Notes: generated by a model not told the origin, from the sequence alone. Shown: positions 7,001 through 12,929, counted from the stretch's first letter. The stretch is 13,846 nt of DNA from Fidelibacterota bacterium (GCA_018671635.1 JABHHG010000105.1:1-13846), one strand, 5' to 3'. Translations and numbers: made by a program.

Positions 7001-7801
7001 GTTCCTACCATAAAGGATGTTGGACTTTTTAAATTTAAGGCAACCATTCAAAATGGGGTTGAGTTAGCAGAAAAACCATTAAAATTATTTGTCTATCAAT
7101 ATCCTGAGTTAAACCTAGATACCCCCACCGAAGCCTATGTGGGGCTCACCTATATTTATGATGTACAAGCGTTTGATATGTTTGGAGAATATATTGAAAA
7201 AAATGGTGGAGAAATTCGCCTCCACAGTGAAACTATGTCAGATATCAAATTTGATTCTGATACCCATACTATTCGATGGTCACCCACGGAAGAGCATTTA
7301 GGGGAACATGAATTTACCGTTGACGTGCTTGACCAGTTTGGACTCACCACATCGGTAAGCCATTATGTGAGCGTATTTATGAGTCCATGTGAATTATGTA
7401 AAAGTGCAAAGCGTGAACGTAAATCGGTGAAACAAGTACTCACCCCCGTATTTAAGAAAGATACTCCGGATAAGGTGACGGGAAATGCCTCATCTATTCA
7501 AACAACCGTTGCGGATTCTATTGTGGTGGCACCTGTGGATAGCTTAGTTGTACCACAAGATTCATTGATAATTCCCATTGATACATTGAGTACGCCTGTG
7601 GATACTACGGTTATTACTCAAGATTCCCTGAGTTTGCCAGTAGATACATTAACCATTAAGCTGGATTCTACAATTACGACAGGGGACATGTTGATAAGCC
7701 CAATGGACAGTATTGGTACAGTTGTGGATTCAGTTAAAGTGGATTCTCTCACAGTACCAGCAATACTTGACTCAACCGTCATAGATACCACCACTGAATA
7801 A
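4007..7801 (+). CDS. Giant exported FG-GAP/Ig-like repeat protein with acidic insert and heptad-repeat tail
   Basis: Very large exported protein, about 1,264 residues from ATG 4007. Numbers below count from the in-frame GTG 3998. Residues 28-47 form a signal peptide core. TTG 4079 (residue 28) would give a textbook signal peptide beginning MKLLKTVIAATLAA, so the true start may be there. Residues 60-400 look like a beta-propeller: DxDxDGxxD-type loops at 63, 117, 175, 229 and 277 are FG-GAP/VCBS-like calcium sites. From 445 to 1126 come Ig-like units marked by a W-x-P turn (W454, 643, 731, 820, 913, 1001, 1094) followed by a G/D-rich beta pattern, resembling the putative-Ig (He_PIG) family. 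Residues 561-630 are half Asp/Glu. C1131-x2-C1134 and a basic hinge precede a tail (1173-1267) with Asp every seven residues. No T9SS sorting domain, sortase motif or enzyme domain is visible. Probably a cell-surface adhesin or structural protein; function not known. Confidence 0.85.
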   Translation: MPLFHLYKLLNSHKFIHNLESNIRLKLLKTVIAATLAATITFANSFTIELPLNPIQNTLDINGNHYPDFFAFGNSDIHRSLHIFDVTPKGLSKIWSFSLNENQNGYIVDAVLSDFDGDGNSEILAAVELENEPGKLYLFQSEGGNFSKNPSKKFSYPDAQNNMRLTQLKTIDWDNDGDNEIAMVMGSPNRSAMICDIHNGEFEVMEKIAHDFVQNTFGLLLLSTGDFDGDGIDDLIVISNGIEPTSFQYLSTSSPQEVAFGENGPIIFITDPIDINNDQIDDFLFLTGEGNLFSNEWGKAIPLDHSNYNHIYAEFSIISNSLSIFAFSQNGDIQKFQLSRKNTLISMDAYYPSFLAEEIINPKILYLNKTQEVVVFHNGNNPEVSTLELEPFIDYSKQRRSDGREANIIIKSELLYRHPIEKIADFNFSEFKTDSLPNGMEFNLDAFALDWTPTLNQLGFHELNYHTAFNISGELLINLDEGTVVTPTSSDTSLTNSYLFYVNDQPFFATNNSIDFLVVNNDTLNANFSIKDRNVDAIINVGVNTSQTATHSYTNPPAEEDSPISDSETESPSDDVPEEEAEVEDAIDESGAEEEEESSDTEAEPVENEDAELADEIESTDPNGDDDYSEIKRRESQFQWIPDVDPGLYPFTLWVDDLHNSDSLRINVRVHPRIYLDDNQTDFILTVGNPFEYKLNVTQKIVADSHYNFSIRNVPENMYIDSTGSVYWVPVVTQVDNHYITIDVSDGIATESITLTLFVNDPPIISKRPAQYLILEKTDIWEYTLRSFDANITADITWELLDAPHTMTLDSLGNLRWMINEVDYWNYSVQISDGIDSTQFTNTIYSNYLPRITSIPIESVIWVDEYNYQTNVKDDNQYAASKKDAPNILTYSFDESPSTMSISDSGLLIWQPLEIDEGNHKIIINVNDGLVDVKQEYSLLVEGPPTITIADSLAIPVGDTLQIQFTHKNFKNADNLKFNTDGLPKSLQVDDSTGIVNWVPTIKDVGLFKFKATIQNGVELAEKPLKLFVYQYPELNLDTPTEAYVGLTYIYDVQAFDMFGEYIEKNGGEIRLHSETMSDIKFDSDTHTIRWSPTEEHLGEHEFTVDVLDQFGLTTSVSHYVSVFMSPCELCKSAKRERKSVKQVLTPVFKKDTPDKVTGNASSIQTTVADSIVVAPVDSLVVPQDSLIIPIDTLSTPVDTTVITQDSLSLPVDTLTIKLDSTITTGDMLISPMDSIGTVVDSVKVDSLTVPAILDSTVIDTTTE
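7535..7789 (+). repeat. In-frame 21-bp-period coding repeat (P-x-D-S/T-L-x-x heptads)
   Basis: The 3' end of the giant gene encodes a tail in which Asp falls exactly every seventh residue for ten consecutive units (residues 1181 to 1244 from GTG 3998; GAT codons from 7538 to 7727). Each Asp is followed by Ser or Thr except once (Met after D1230), and Pro often sits two residues before it. Further looser D-S/T units continue to the stop. The DNA units are diverged in codon use, so the period is kept at protein level rather than by recent duplication. Confidence 0.85.
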
Positions 7802-7817
7802 TTAGTAAATAATTATT
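7797..7817. terminator. AT-only hairpin between convergent genes (weak terminator candidate)
   Basis: AATAATTA at 7797-7804 pairs with TAATTATT at 7810-7817 around the loop GTAAA. It fills the gap between the giant gene's stop and the stop of the convergent dockerin gene. The stem has no G-C pair and no U-run beyond it, so as an intrinsic terminator it is weak; it may only be a composition effect. Confidence 0.25.
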
Positions 7818-7818
7818 C

Positions 7819-8826
7819 TCACCACGGATTTATAACTTCCCAATAGTATTGTCTCAACGTTCGTAGCTGAATAACCAATTCATCATGCCCAGGGATTGAA
7901 TCATAGGCTTCAAATGTAACTCTCTTGGTAATTCCATCATGGGTAATTTCAATCCATTCTGAGCCATCATCTGCACAATCGGGACATCCATACACACCAT
8001 CAAGCTGTATATATTCATCAAAATCAAAACTATTTACAATAGTTTCTAACGCTGATTGAGAAATTATATCTTCATGTATTAGAGTTGGAAAATCAGGATC
8101 CTCCTCCCACCACCCAGACACTTGGAAATTGGCATAGATATCCTGTAATTCTAATTCATTAATACAATAGCCCCAACACTCACCAAAAGATGTACCCGAA
8201 TTAATTAAATAGGATGTATTTACAGGATTCAAAATAATATCAATGATGAGGATAATGTCTAATACATTAATGGCTCCATCTTCATTCATATCTAAAATGC
8301 ATAATTCCTCTTCAGTATGTGCAATACCAGATAAAATTATATTTACTGACATCACAATATCTAAAACATTCACTTCACCATCTTGTGTCACATCACCAGA
8401 ACTCTGAAATTCTTGGGCGCAAGCCTCAGGTTCGCCACATTCATCATTTACTATTTCACCATTTTGATAATAATTTGCATTACAGCCACCACAATAATCA
8501 GCTTCACAGGTTATATAAGGGAATGCAGGGCAATCTGTAGCTTCACATGGGTCAACAAAACATTCTACATATCCCTCTAAACAGGGGCAGCTTCCTATAC
8601 ATGATTGGTAACTTCCATATAGATAATCTGAATAGTCATTACCTTCAAAATCAGTGGATCCACATCCGCCCAATTGAACACAGTCATCACCATTCCATCC
8701 CCATCCAATAATCATAAAGCAGGGTCCAAAATCAACGCCTGAAAGGTTGGGGCATTCGGTGGCAGTACTCACTGAGAATGAAAAAATAAATATTGAAATA
8801 TAACTAAATAATCGGGATAATCGCAT
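7819..8826 (-). CDS. Secreted cysteine-rich protein with internal dockerin-type pair
   Basis: Secreted protein of 335 residues with 20 cysteines. A signal peptide covers 1-22 (positive start, FIFSFSVSTA, cut before T23-E24). Residues 25-80 have the cysteine order and GPC...WNG...C...GC...C...C pattern of a Kunitz/BPTI-like domain. Residues 82-130 form a second cysteine-rich module containing CPAFP and YCGGCNA. Residues about 144-202 are two dockerin type I-like calcium repeats: DVTQDGEVNVLDIV at 145-158 and DMNEDGAINVLDII at 179-192. Residues 212-325 are a C-terminal domain with FGECWGYC and GCPDCADDGSEWIEI, recognisable by pattern but unnamed by me. The ATG is set by a GGAG Shine-Dalgarno 6 bases upstream. 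It is a single-gene unit convergent with the giant surface protein. The dockerin suggests binding to a cohesin or similar partner; none is visible here. No enzyme motif is seen. Confidence 0.85.
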   Translation of the reverse strand: MRLSRLFSYISIFIFSFSVSTATECPNLSGVDFGPCFMIIGWGWNGDDCVQLGGCGSTDFEGNDYSDYLYGSYQSCIGSCPCLEGYVECFVDPCEATDCPAFPYITCEADYCGGCNANYYQNGEIVNDECGEPEACAQEFQSSGDVTQDGEVNVLDIVMSVNIILSGIAHTEEELCILDMNEDGAINVLDIILIIDIILNPVNTSYLINSGTSFGECWGYCINELELQDIYANFQVSGWWEEDPDFPTLIHEDIISQSALETIVNSFDFDEYIQLDGVYGCPDCADDGSEWIEITHDGITKRVTFEAYDSIPGHDELVIQLRTLRQYYWEVINPW

Positions 8827-8832
8827 GATTCA

Positions 8833-8836
8833 CTCC
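8833..8836 (-). promoter_or_regulatory. Shine-Dalgarno of the dockerin gene
   Basis: The minus strand reads GGAG, six bases before the ATG at 8826. This fixes the start directly ahead of the signal peptide. Confidence 0.6.
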
Positions 8837-8850
8837 AATTTAATGAAGAA

Positions 8851-8879
8851 AATTTACCCACAAATTAAAGGTTTGGCAA
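8851..8879 (-). promoter_or_regulatory. Candidate sigma-70-type promoter of the dockerin gene
   Basis: On the minus strand, TTGCCA (plus coordinates 8874-8879) is followed after exactly 17 bases by TAAATT (8851-8856). These match the consensus at five and four of six positions. Transcription would begin near 8844, leaving a leader of about 20 bases that contains the Shine-Dalgarno. Confidence 0.4.
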
Positions 8880-8906
8880 ATGGGGGGTATTGATATAGAA
8901 TTGATG

Positions 8907-9015
8907 GTCATAGATTGTCAAACAAAAGTCATAATTATAATTAATACTATTTATGAGACATTGACTATGTATGGCCCTCCAAATTCATACATGACCACAT
9001 ATGACCACTTTTGAC
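8907..9015. promoter_or_regulatory. Cluster of helically phased GTCA/TGAC boxes upstream of the dockerin gene
   Basis: GTCA occurs at 8907, 8917 and 8928. Its complement TGAC occurs at 8962, 8992, 9002 and 9012. The two outer groups are spaced 10-11 bases and point in opposite directions; the right group includes a 10-base tandem repeat ATGACCAC(A/T)T. The cluster lies about 60-170 bases upstream of the predicted dockerin promoter start and ends at the lpxK stop. It looks like an operator array, but this is pattern recognition only. Confidence 0.35.
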
Positions 9016-9019
9016 TTTT

Positions 9020-10042
9020 CTACCTTTTCAAGTTGTCAAAAATGTCATCAATAAATTCTAAGGGTAATTCCATTTTCATGGCCAATACATGAACATTGTA
9101 TAATTCAAAAAATGAGTTGGGGAGTTTCACTAAATCCTTCTCAGTGGTAATGACAGTCTTTGTATTTGATGCCTTAATTTTTGATGTAAGCGCTGCCATA
9201 GTTGCATCATCATATTCTACATGATCTTTAAAAGATATAAAATCTAAAATCTCTATTTTCATTTCATTTAAGATCTTGAAAAAAGAATCTTCATGGGCAA
9301 TGCCACAGAATGCAAAAATGGGTGATGCTACACATTCACAAGATTCATTTTTGCAATTTTCTACATTTTCGTAACCATTAGATGTATATTTATTAGCCTG
9401 GAAATTTTGGGAGGACTGGATTGTATTCGTCATAAAGTGTTGCATCATTGGTGGAACTTCACTGGCATCACCTTTGGTTGCTACTACATAATTTGCGCGT
9501 TTTAGCCCCCATGGCATTTCACGTAATTGTCCCACCGGAAGTAAATGATATGCATTGGATTTTTCAGTGGCATTCATGAGCACAATATCAATATCTCGGT
9601 GAATTTTTCGATGTTGAAAGGCATCATCTAAAATAATCAAGTCCACATCAAAATCTTGAATTAATCTTTCTGCGCCATCAACCCGATTTTCAGATACAAC
9701 TACGGGCACATCTTTCAATAGACTGGCCATCAAAAAAGGTTCATCACCAGAAATTTCCACCGTAGTTTTTAACTCATTTCCATCATGTACAATCTGTAAA
9801 CCATTTGATTTTCGCCCATAACCACGGCTTACGATTCCGGGTTTAAATCCCTTAACTTTTGCGGATTCTACTAAGGTCATTGTAATGGGCGTTTTGCCTG
9901 TTCCACCAGCCGTAATATTGCCCACCGAGATTACGGGTGTTGATACTTTCGCTATTTTGAAAATTCCATAATCATAGCAAAAATTTCGTAACATGGTAAT
10001 AATACCATACACTATCGCCAAAGGGAGGAGCAGAAATCTCAT
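9020..10042 (-). CDS. lpxK: Tetraacyldisaccharide 4'-kinase
   Basis: Inner-membrane kinase that phosphorylates the 4' position of tetraacyl-disaccharide 1-phosphate to make lipid IVA. The 340-residue length is normal. An N-terminal hydrophobic helix at 3-18 anchors it. The P-loop GGTGKTP lies at residues 46-52, SRGYGRK at 72-78, the catalytic-region motif DDAFQHR at 139-145, LLPVGQLRE at 168-175, and TTEKDLVKL at 299-307. A hydrophilic insertion near 207-240 carries C230-x4-C235-x-C237, with C246 just after; this is not part of the usual core. The gene is last in the lipid A operon: its ATG directly abuts the stop of the acyltransferase gene with no gap and no own Shine-Dalgarno, so it is probably translated by reinitiation. 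No intrinsic terminator is obvious downstream. Confidence 0.95.
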   Translation of the reverse strand: MRFLLLPLAIVYGIITMLRNFCYDYGIFKIAKVSTPVISVGNITAGGTGKTPITMTLVESAKVKGFKPGIVSRGYGRKSNGLQIVHDGNELKTTVEISGDEPFLMASLLKDVPVVVSENRVDGAERLIQDFDVDLIILDDAFQHRKIHRDIDIVLMNATEKSNAYHLLPVGQLREMPWGLKRANYVVATKGDASEVPPMMQHFMTNTIQSSQNFQANKYTSNGYENVENCKNESCECVASPIFAFCGIAHEDSFFKILNEMKIEILDFISFKDHVEYDDATMAALTSKIKASNTKTVITTEKDLVKLPNSFFELYNVHVLAMKMELPLEFIDDIFDNLKR

Positions 10043-10720
10043 TTAGTTATTTTCAGCCAATACATCCACCTCATCTTGATACTTATTCATATAATCAGAT
10101 AAATATTTGATCTCGTCTTCTGGAGATAATTTTTCTTTAGGCATTTCTAATAATGGCGCAATATTCAAATAAATCGTACTGAATGGTTTGGGAATTCGAA
10201 ATCTATCCCATGAGCCAAATACTTTATATGAGGATGCAGACCCCGTAATGGTGATAATTTGTACATTTTTTTTCAATGCGATGGCCAATGAACCGGGTTT
10301 TGCAATCCGAGGTGGACCTTTAGGACCATCATTCGTAACGGCAATAATACTGGTGCCCGGCGCATCAAATATTCGGTTCATTTCTCGAATCACATCCCGA
10401 CCACCTTTATCTTTTTTACCGCGGCTGCTGGAACCCCGAATGAGACCAAATCCCCACCGCTTAAAAATTCGAGCGATAATGGCGGCATCTCCATGGCGGC
10501 TGGCGATGGCATAGGCATGAATATGATTTTTGGCCAACCAAAATGCAGGGAAAGAAAATCGACCATGCCATACGCAGAGCATAATGGGCTTTCCTGATGC
10601 TAGCGCATTATTAAAATGTTCCTCACCGCTAATCTTCCAGCGACTGGTGCGATACACAATGGCAAACATAAATTGACCCAAATATGACCACAAATAACTC
10701 ATGAATTTTGAATGCTTCAT
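10043..10720 (-). CDS. DUF374 lysophospholipid-acyltransferase-like protein, probable lipid A acyltransferase
   Basis: Acyltransferase-like membrane-associated protein of 225 residues. It has an N-terminal hydrophobic segment (9-24), then the DUF374 blocks: CVWHGR at 49-54, SRHGDA at 74-79, IRGSSSR at 94-100 and NDGPKGPPR at 130-138. It lies between lpxB and lpxK, overlapping the lpxB stop by 4 bases (ATGA, 10717-10720) and abutting lpxK. This context argues for adding a secondary acyl chain to lipid A. I recall that a DUF374-type protein, LpxJ of Helicobacter/Campylobacter, is reported to do this. No LpxL/LpxM-type gene is in the window. The family is clear; the acceptor and the order relative to LpxK are inference. 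Confidence 0.85.
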   Translation of the reverse strand: MKHSKFMSYLWSYLGQFMFAIVYRTSRWKISGEEHFNNALASGKPIMLCVWHGRFSFPAFWLAKNHIHAYAIASRHGDAAIIARIFKRWGFGLIRGSSSRGKKDKGGRDVIREMNRIFDAPGTSIIAVTNDGPKGPPRIAKPGSLAIALKKNVQIITITGSASSYKVFGSWDRFRIPKPFSTIYLNIAPLLEMPKEKLSPEDEIKYLSDYMNKYQDEVDVLAENN

Positions 10721-11841
10721 GCAGACTTTCCTAAAATAAGCGTGGCCGCTTTTGAAGATGCATGGCCATCACCCAATGCTTCGCGTACATTATTTAAATT
10801 TTGTAGCGTATTATCTCGCGCAAGTCCCGGATTTATCAATCTAATAATCTGTTTTGATATTGCCTTTGGAGATGCGGCAGATTGTAATAATTCGGGTACA
10901 ATAATTCTATCTGCAATTAAGTTTGGCATTCCTGCAAATCTAGTTTTAACCAATAATTTTGAAATCCACCACGAAAGGGGATTCATCTTATAAATAATCA
11001 CCATGGGTGTCCCATAAATTGTAGCTTCAAGGGTGGATGTTCCAGAGGCCACAATAGCTGCATCGGCCGCTTCTAACGCACGTCGAGGGTGTGTCTGCTC
11101 TATCATAATATTTTCAGGAATTTGTATTGATTCAATATCCACATTGGGTGCCAGCCCCAAGACTATCTGTATATCAGAAATCTCTGCGTAAACTTTTTTT
11201 GTAGCGTCAAAACATATGGTTAAATGGTTATCAAGCTCCTGCTTGCGGCTCCCAGGAAATAATGTGAGCAATGGTTTTTCAGGGTCTAACCCTAATTGTG
11301 ATTTCAAATCAGATTTTGGAGTGGATTTCCACTCCTCTAAATAAGGATGCCCCACCCATTCAACATCTACTCCACGTTCTGCGTACCACTTTTTCTCAAA
11401 AGGAAAAATCACCAACATTTGATCCACATATTGTTTGATGATATTGATGCGTTTTTCTTTCCATGCCCAAATTTGTGGACTAATATAATAGGTAATGGGA
11501 ATGTTATATTTGCGTTTGACTTTTTCAGCAAGGCGAAGATTGAATCCTGGATAATCAATAAGTATGATACGTTCGGGATTTTCTGTGGCAATACTTTCCA
11601 GTACTCTTCTTTCTATATCTTTAAAGAAACAGAGATGTTTCAGTATTTCTACAAATCCCATCACTGACATTTTCTCTAATGGGACAAGTGATGAAAGTCC
11701 TGCAACTTCCATTTCTGAACCGCCGATCCCAGTAAATTCACAGGTGGAGTCTAGCTGTTTCATGGCATCCATCAGTAATGCCCCATGAATATCCCCTGAA
11801 ACCTCACCTGCAATTACAAAAAATTTACGCAATGGACTCAT
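10717..11841 (-). CDS. lpxB: Lipid-A-disaccharide synthase
   Basis: Peripheral inner-membrane GT19 glycosyltransferase that joins UDP-2,3-diacylglucosamine and lipid X into the lipid A disaccharide. The 374 residues carry all family landmarks: GEVSGD at 12-17, GIGG near 38-41, MGFVE at 61-65, DYPGFN at 96-101, SPQIWAWK at 121-128, GHP at 164-166 and PGSR at 196-199. I use ATG 11841; a TTG one codon upstream (11844) is less likely. The start lies inside the 3' end of the upstream dehydrogenase gene (17-base overlap), and the stop overlaps the acyltransferase start, so the operon is read as one unit. No Shine-Dalgarno is visible, as expected for coupled translation. If the upstream GnnA-like enzyme supplies a diamino sugar, this LpxB would handle amide-linked acyl chains at position 3 (inference). 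Confidence 0.95.
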   Translation of the reverse strand: MSPLRKFFVIAGEVSGDIHGALLMDAMKQLDSTCEFTGIGGSEMEVAGLSSLVPLEKMSVMGFVEILKHLCFFKDIERRVLESIATENPERIILIDYPGFNLRLAEKVKRKYNIPITYYISPQIWAWKEKRINIIKQYVDQMLVIFPFEKKWYAERGVDVEWVGHPYLEEWKSTPKSDLKSQLGLDPEKPLLTLFPGSRKQELDNHLTICFDATKKVYAEISDIQIVLGLAPNVDIESIQIPENIMIEQTHPRRALEAADAAIVASGTSTLEATIYGTPMVIIYKMNPLSWWISKLLVKTRFAGMPNLIADRIIVPELLQSAASPKAISKQIIRLINPGLARDNTLQNLNNVREALGDGHASSKAATLILGKSA

Positions 11842-12814
11842 CAATTATTTTTTGGATTTCTAAGGCTACGTATAGGGCATCAGCTGCACTTTGTCCATCT
11901 ACATCAGGTTGCTCACCTTGCTGAATCACTGTCGCGAAATGGTGTAATTCTTCTCGAAGGGCATTATGTTCCAATACTTCTGGCTTCTCATAAATGATAT
12001 ATTTTTTATCATGGCCTTCAAGGGGGAAGACTGAATTCTCATCCACATCTGCAGGGAGTTCATCTTCCACATGATACACCTCAACCGACTTATTTAAAAA
12101 ATCAACCGTAATGTATGTTGCCTCTTGGAAAATACGCATCTTTCGCATGGGACCTTGCGAAATTCGACTGGCGGTAATATTTGCTACACATCCATTCTCA
12201 AATGAAATGCGTGCATTTGCAATATCTACAGTTTTGGATACTACTTTGACGCCACTGGCCTGAATATCTTTCACTGTGGAATTTACCATGCTCAATAGAA
12301 TATCAATATCATGAATCATCAAATCAAGTATTACCGGCACATCTGTTCCACGTGGATTAAAAGGTGCTAAACGATGAATCTCAACAAATTTTGGTGCTAA
12401 ATTCTGATTTTTTACATGTAAGAATGCAGGATTAAATCTCTCAATGTGACCCACTTGAATTATTTTATGATCAGCTTCCGCCTTATCTAAAAGCTGTTGA
12501 GCTTGATTTATCGTTTCAGTAATGGGCTTTTCTATAAAAATATGACAATCCAGATATAGAGCCAGCATTGCAGTATCAAAATGATAAGTGGTGGGGGTAA
12601 CAATGGAAACGGCATCACATTTTTGCATCAGTATTGTGGCATCAGTAAAAGTTGATACAGAAAATTCAGCACCTACTTTTTTGCATTGCTCCATATTTAC
12701 ATCAAAGATTCCAATTAATTCTACATTTTCGAGTGTTGATAATTGTTGAACATGAAATCGCCCTAAATGGCCCACGCCAATAACGCCAATTTTTACAAGA
12801 TTTTGTTTCGCCAT
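11825..12814 (-). CDS. Gfo/Idh/MocA oxidoreductase, candidate UDP-GlcNAc 3-dehydrogenase (GnnA-like)
   Basis: NAD-dependent sugar dehydrogenase of 329 residues from ATG 12814. The Rossmann fold has GVGHLG at residues 13-18 and an acidic D38 at the end of strand 2, which suggests NAD over NADP. The family EKP motif is at 95-97, VGHIERF at 121-127, and the catalytic-region HD pair at 168-169 (MIHDID). A TTG start at 12865 would add 17 residues ahead of the Rossmann fold and is unlikely. The gene leads the lipid A operon and overlaps lpxB. In Acidithiobacillus, GnnA of this family oxidises UDP-GlcNAc at C3 and GnnB transaminates it, giving amide-linked lipid A; those genes also sit beside lpxA/lpxB. 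No GnnB is visible here. The family is secure, the GnnA role probable; another sugar-nucleotide dehydrogenase is possible. Confidence 0.8.
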   Translation of the reverse strand: MAKQNLVKIGVIGVGHLGRFHVQQLSTLENVELIGIFDVNMEQCKKVGAEFSVSTFTDATILMQKCDAVSIVTPTTYHFDTAMLALYLDCHIFIEKPITETINQAQQLLDKAEADHKIIQVGHIERFNPAFLHVKNQNLAPKFVEIHRLAPFNPRGTDVPVILDLMIHDIDILLSMVNSTVKDIQASGVKVVSKTVDIANARISFENGCVANITASRISQGPMRKMRIFQEATYITVDFLNKSVEVYHVEDELPADVDENSVFPLEGHDKKYIIYEKPEVLEHNALREELHHFATVIQQGEQPDVDGQSAADALYVALEIQKIIDESIA

Positions 12815-12929
12815 ATAACGAAATTTACAACGAGAATTGACTTTACTAAAAGAACACAAAATCAATTTAACTTCTTGGTATTTTTGTGATTATGTTAGAA
12901 ATTTGACGCTAAGAATTCATCATGAACTC

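Noticed and set aside
7538..7729. Heptad tail as a coiled coil
   Set aside because: Pro, Thr and Val are frequent and the a/d hydrophobic pattern with helix-forming residues is missing.
7388..7801. T9SS C-terminal sorting domain or sortase motif on the giant protein
   Set aside because: The end is a 7-periodic D-S/T tail with no LPxTG, no terminal hydrophobic helix and no recognisable T9SS beta-domain.
8319..8580. His/Ile-rich + strand frames opposite the dockerin gene
   Set aside because: Composition mirrors the cysteine- and Asp-rich minus-strand gene, which has signal peptide, Shine-Dalgarno and dockerin repeats.
8967..8992. Inverted repeat ATGTATG ... CATACAT with a 12-base loop
   Set aside because: Only seven base pairs, AT-rich, no U-run; too weak for a terminator, though it lies within the GTCA/TGAC cluster.
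10188..10993. Two + strand frames opposite the acyltransferase and lpxB
   Set aside because: Both are antisense to strongly supported lipid A genes and show no independent coding signal.
11347..11788. + and - strand frames inside lpxB
   Set aside because: They overlap conserved LpxB blocks in other frames and have no domain pattern.
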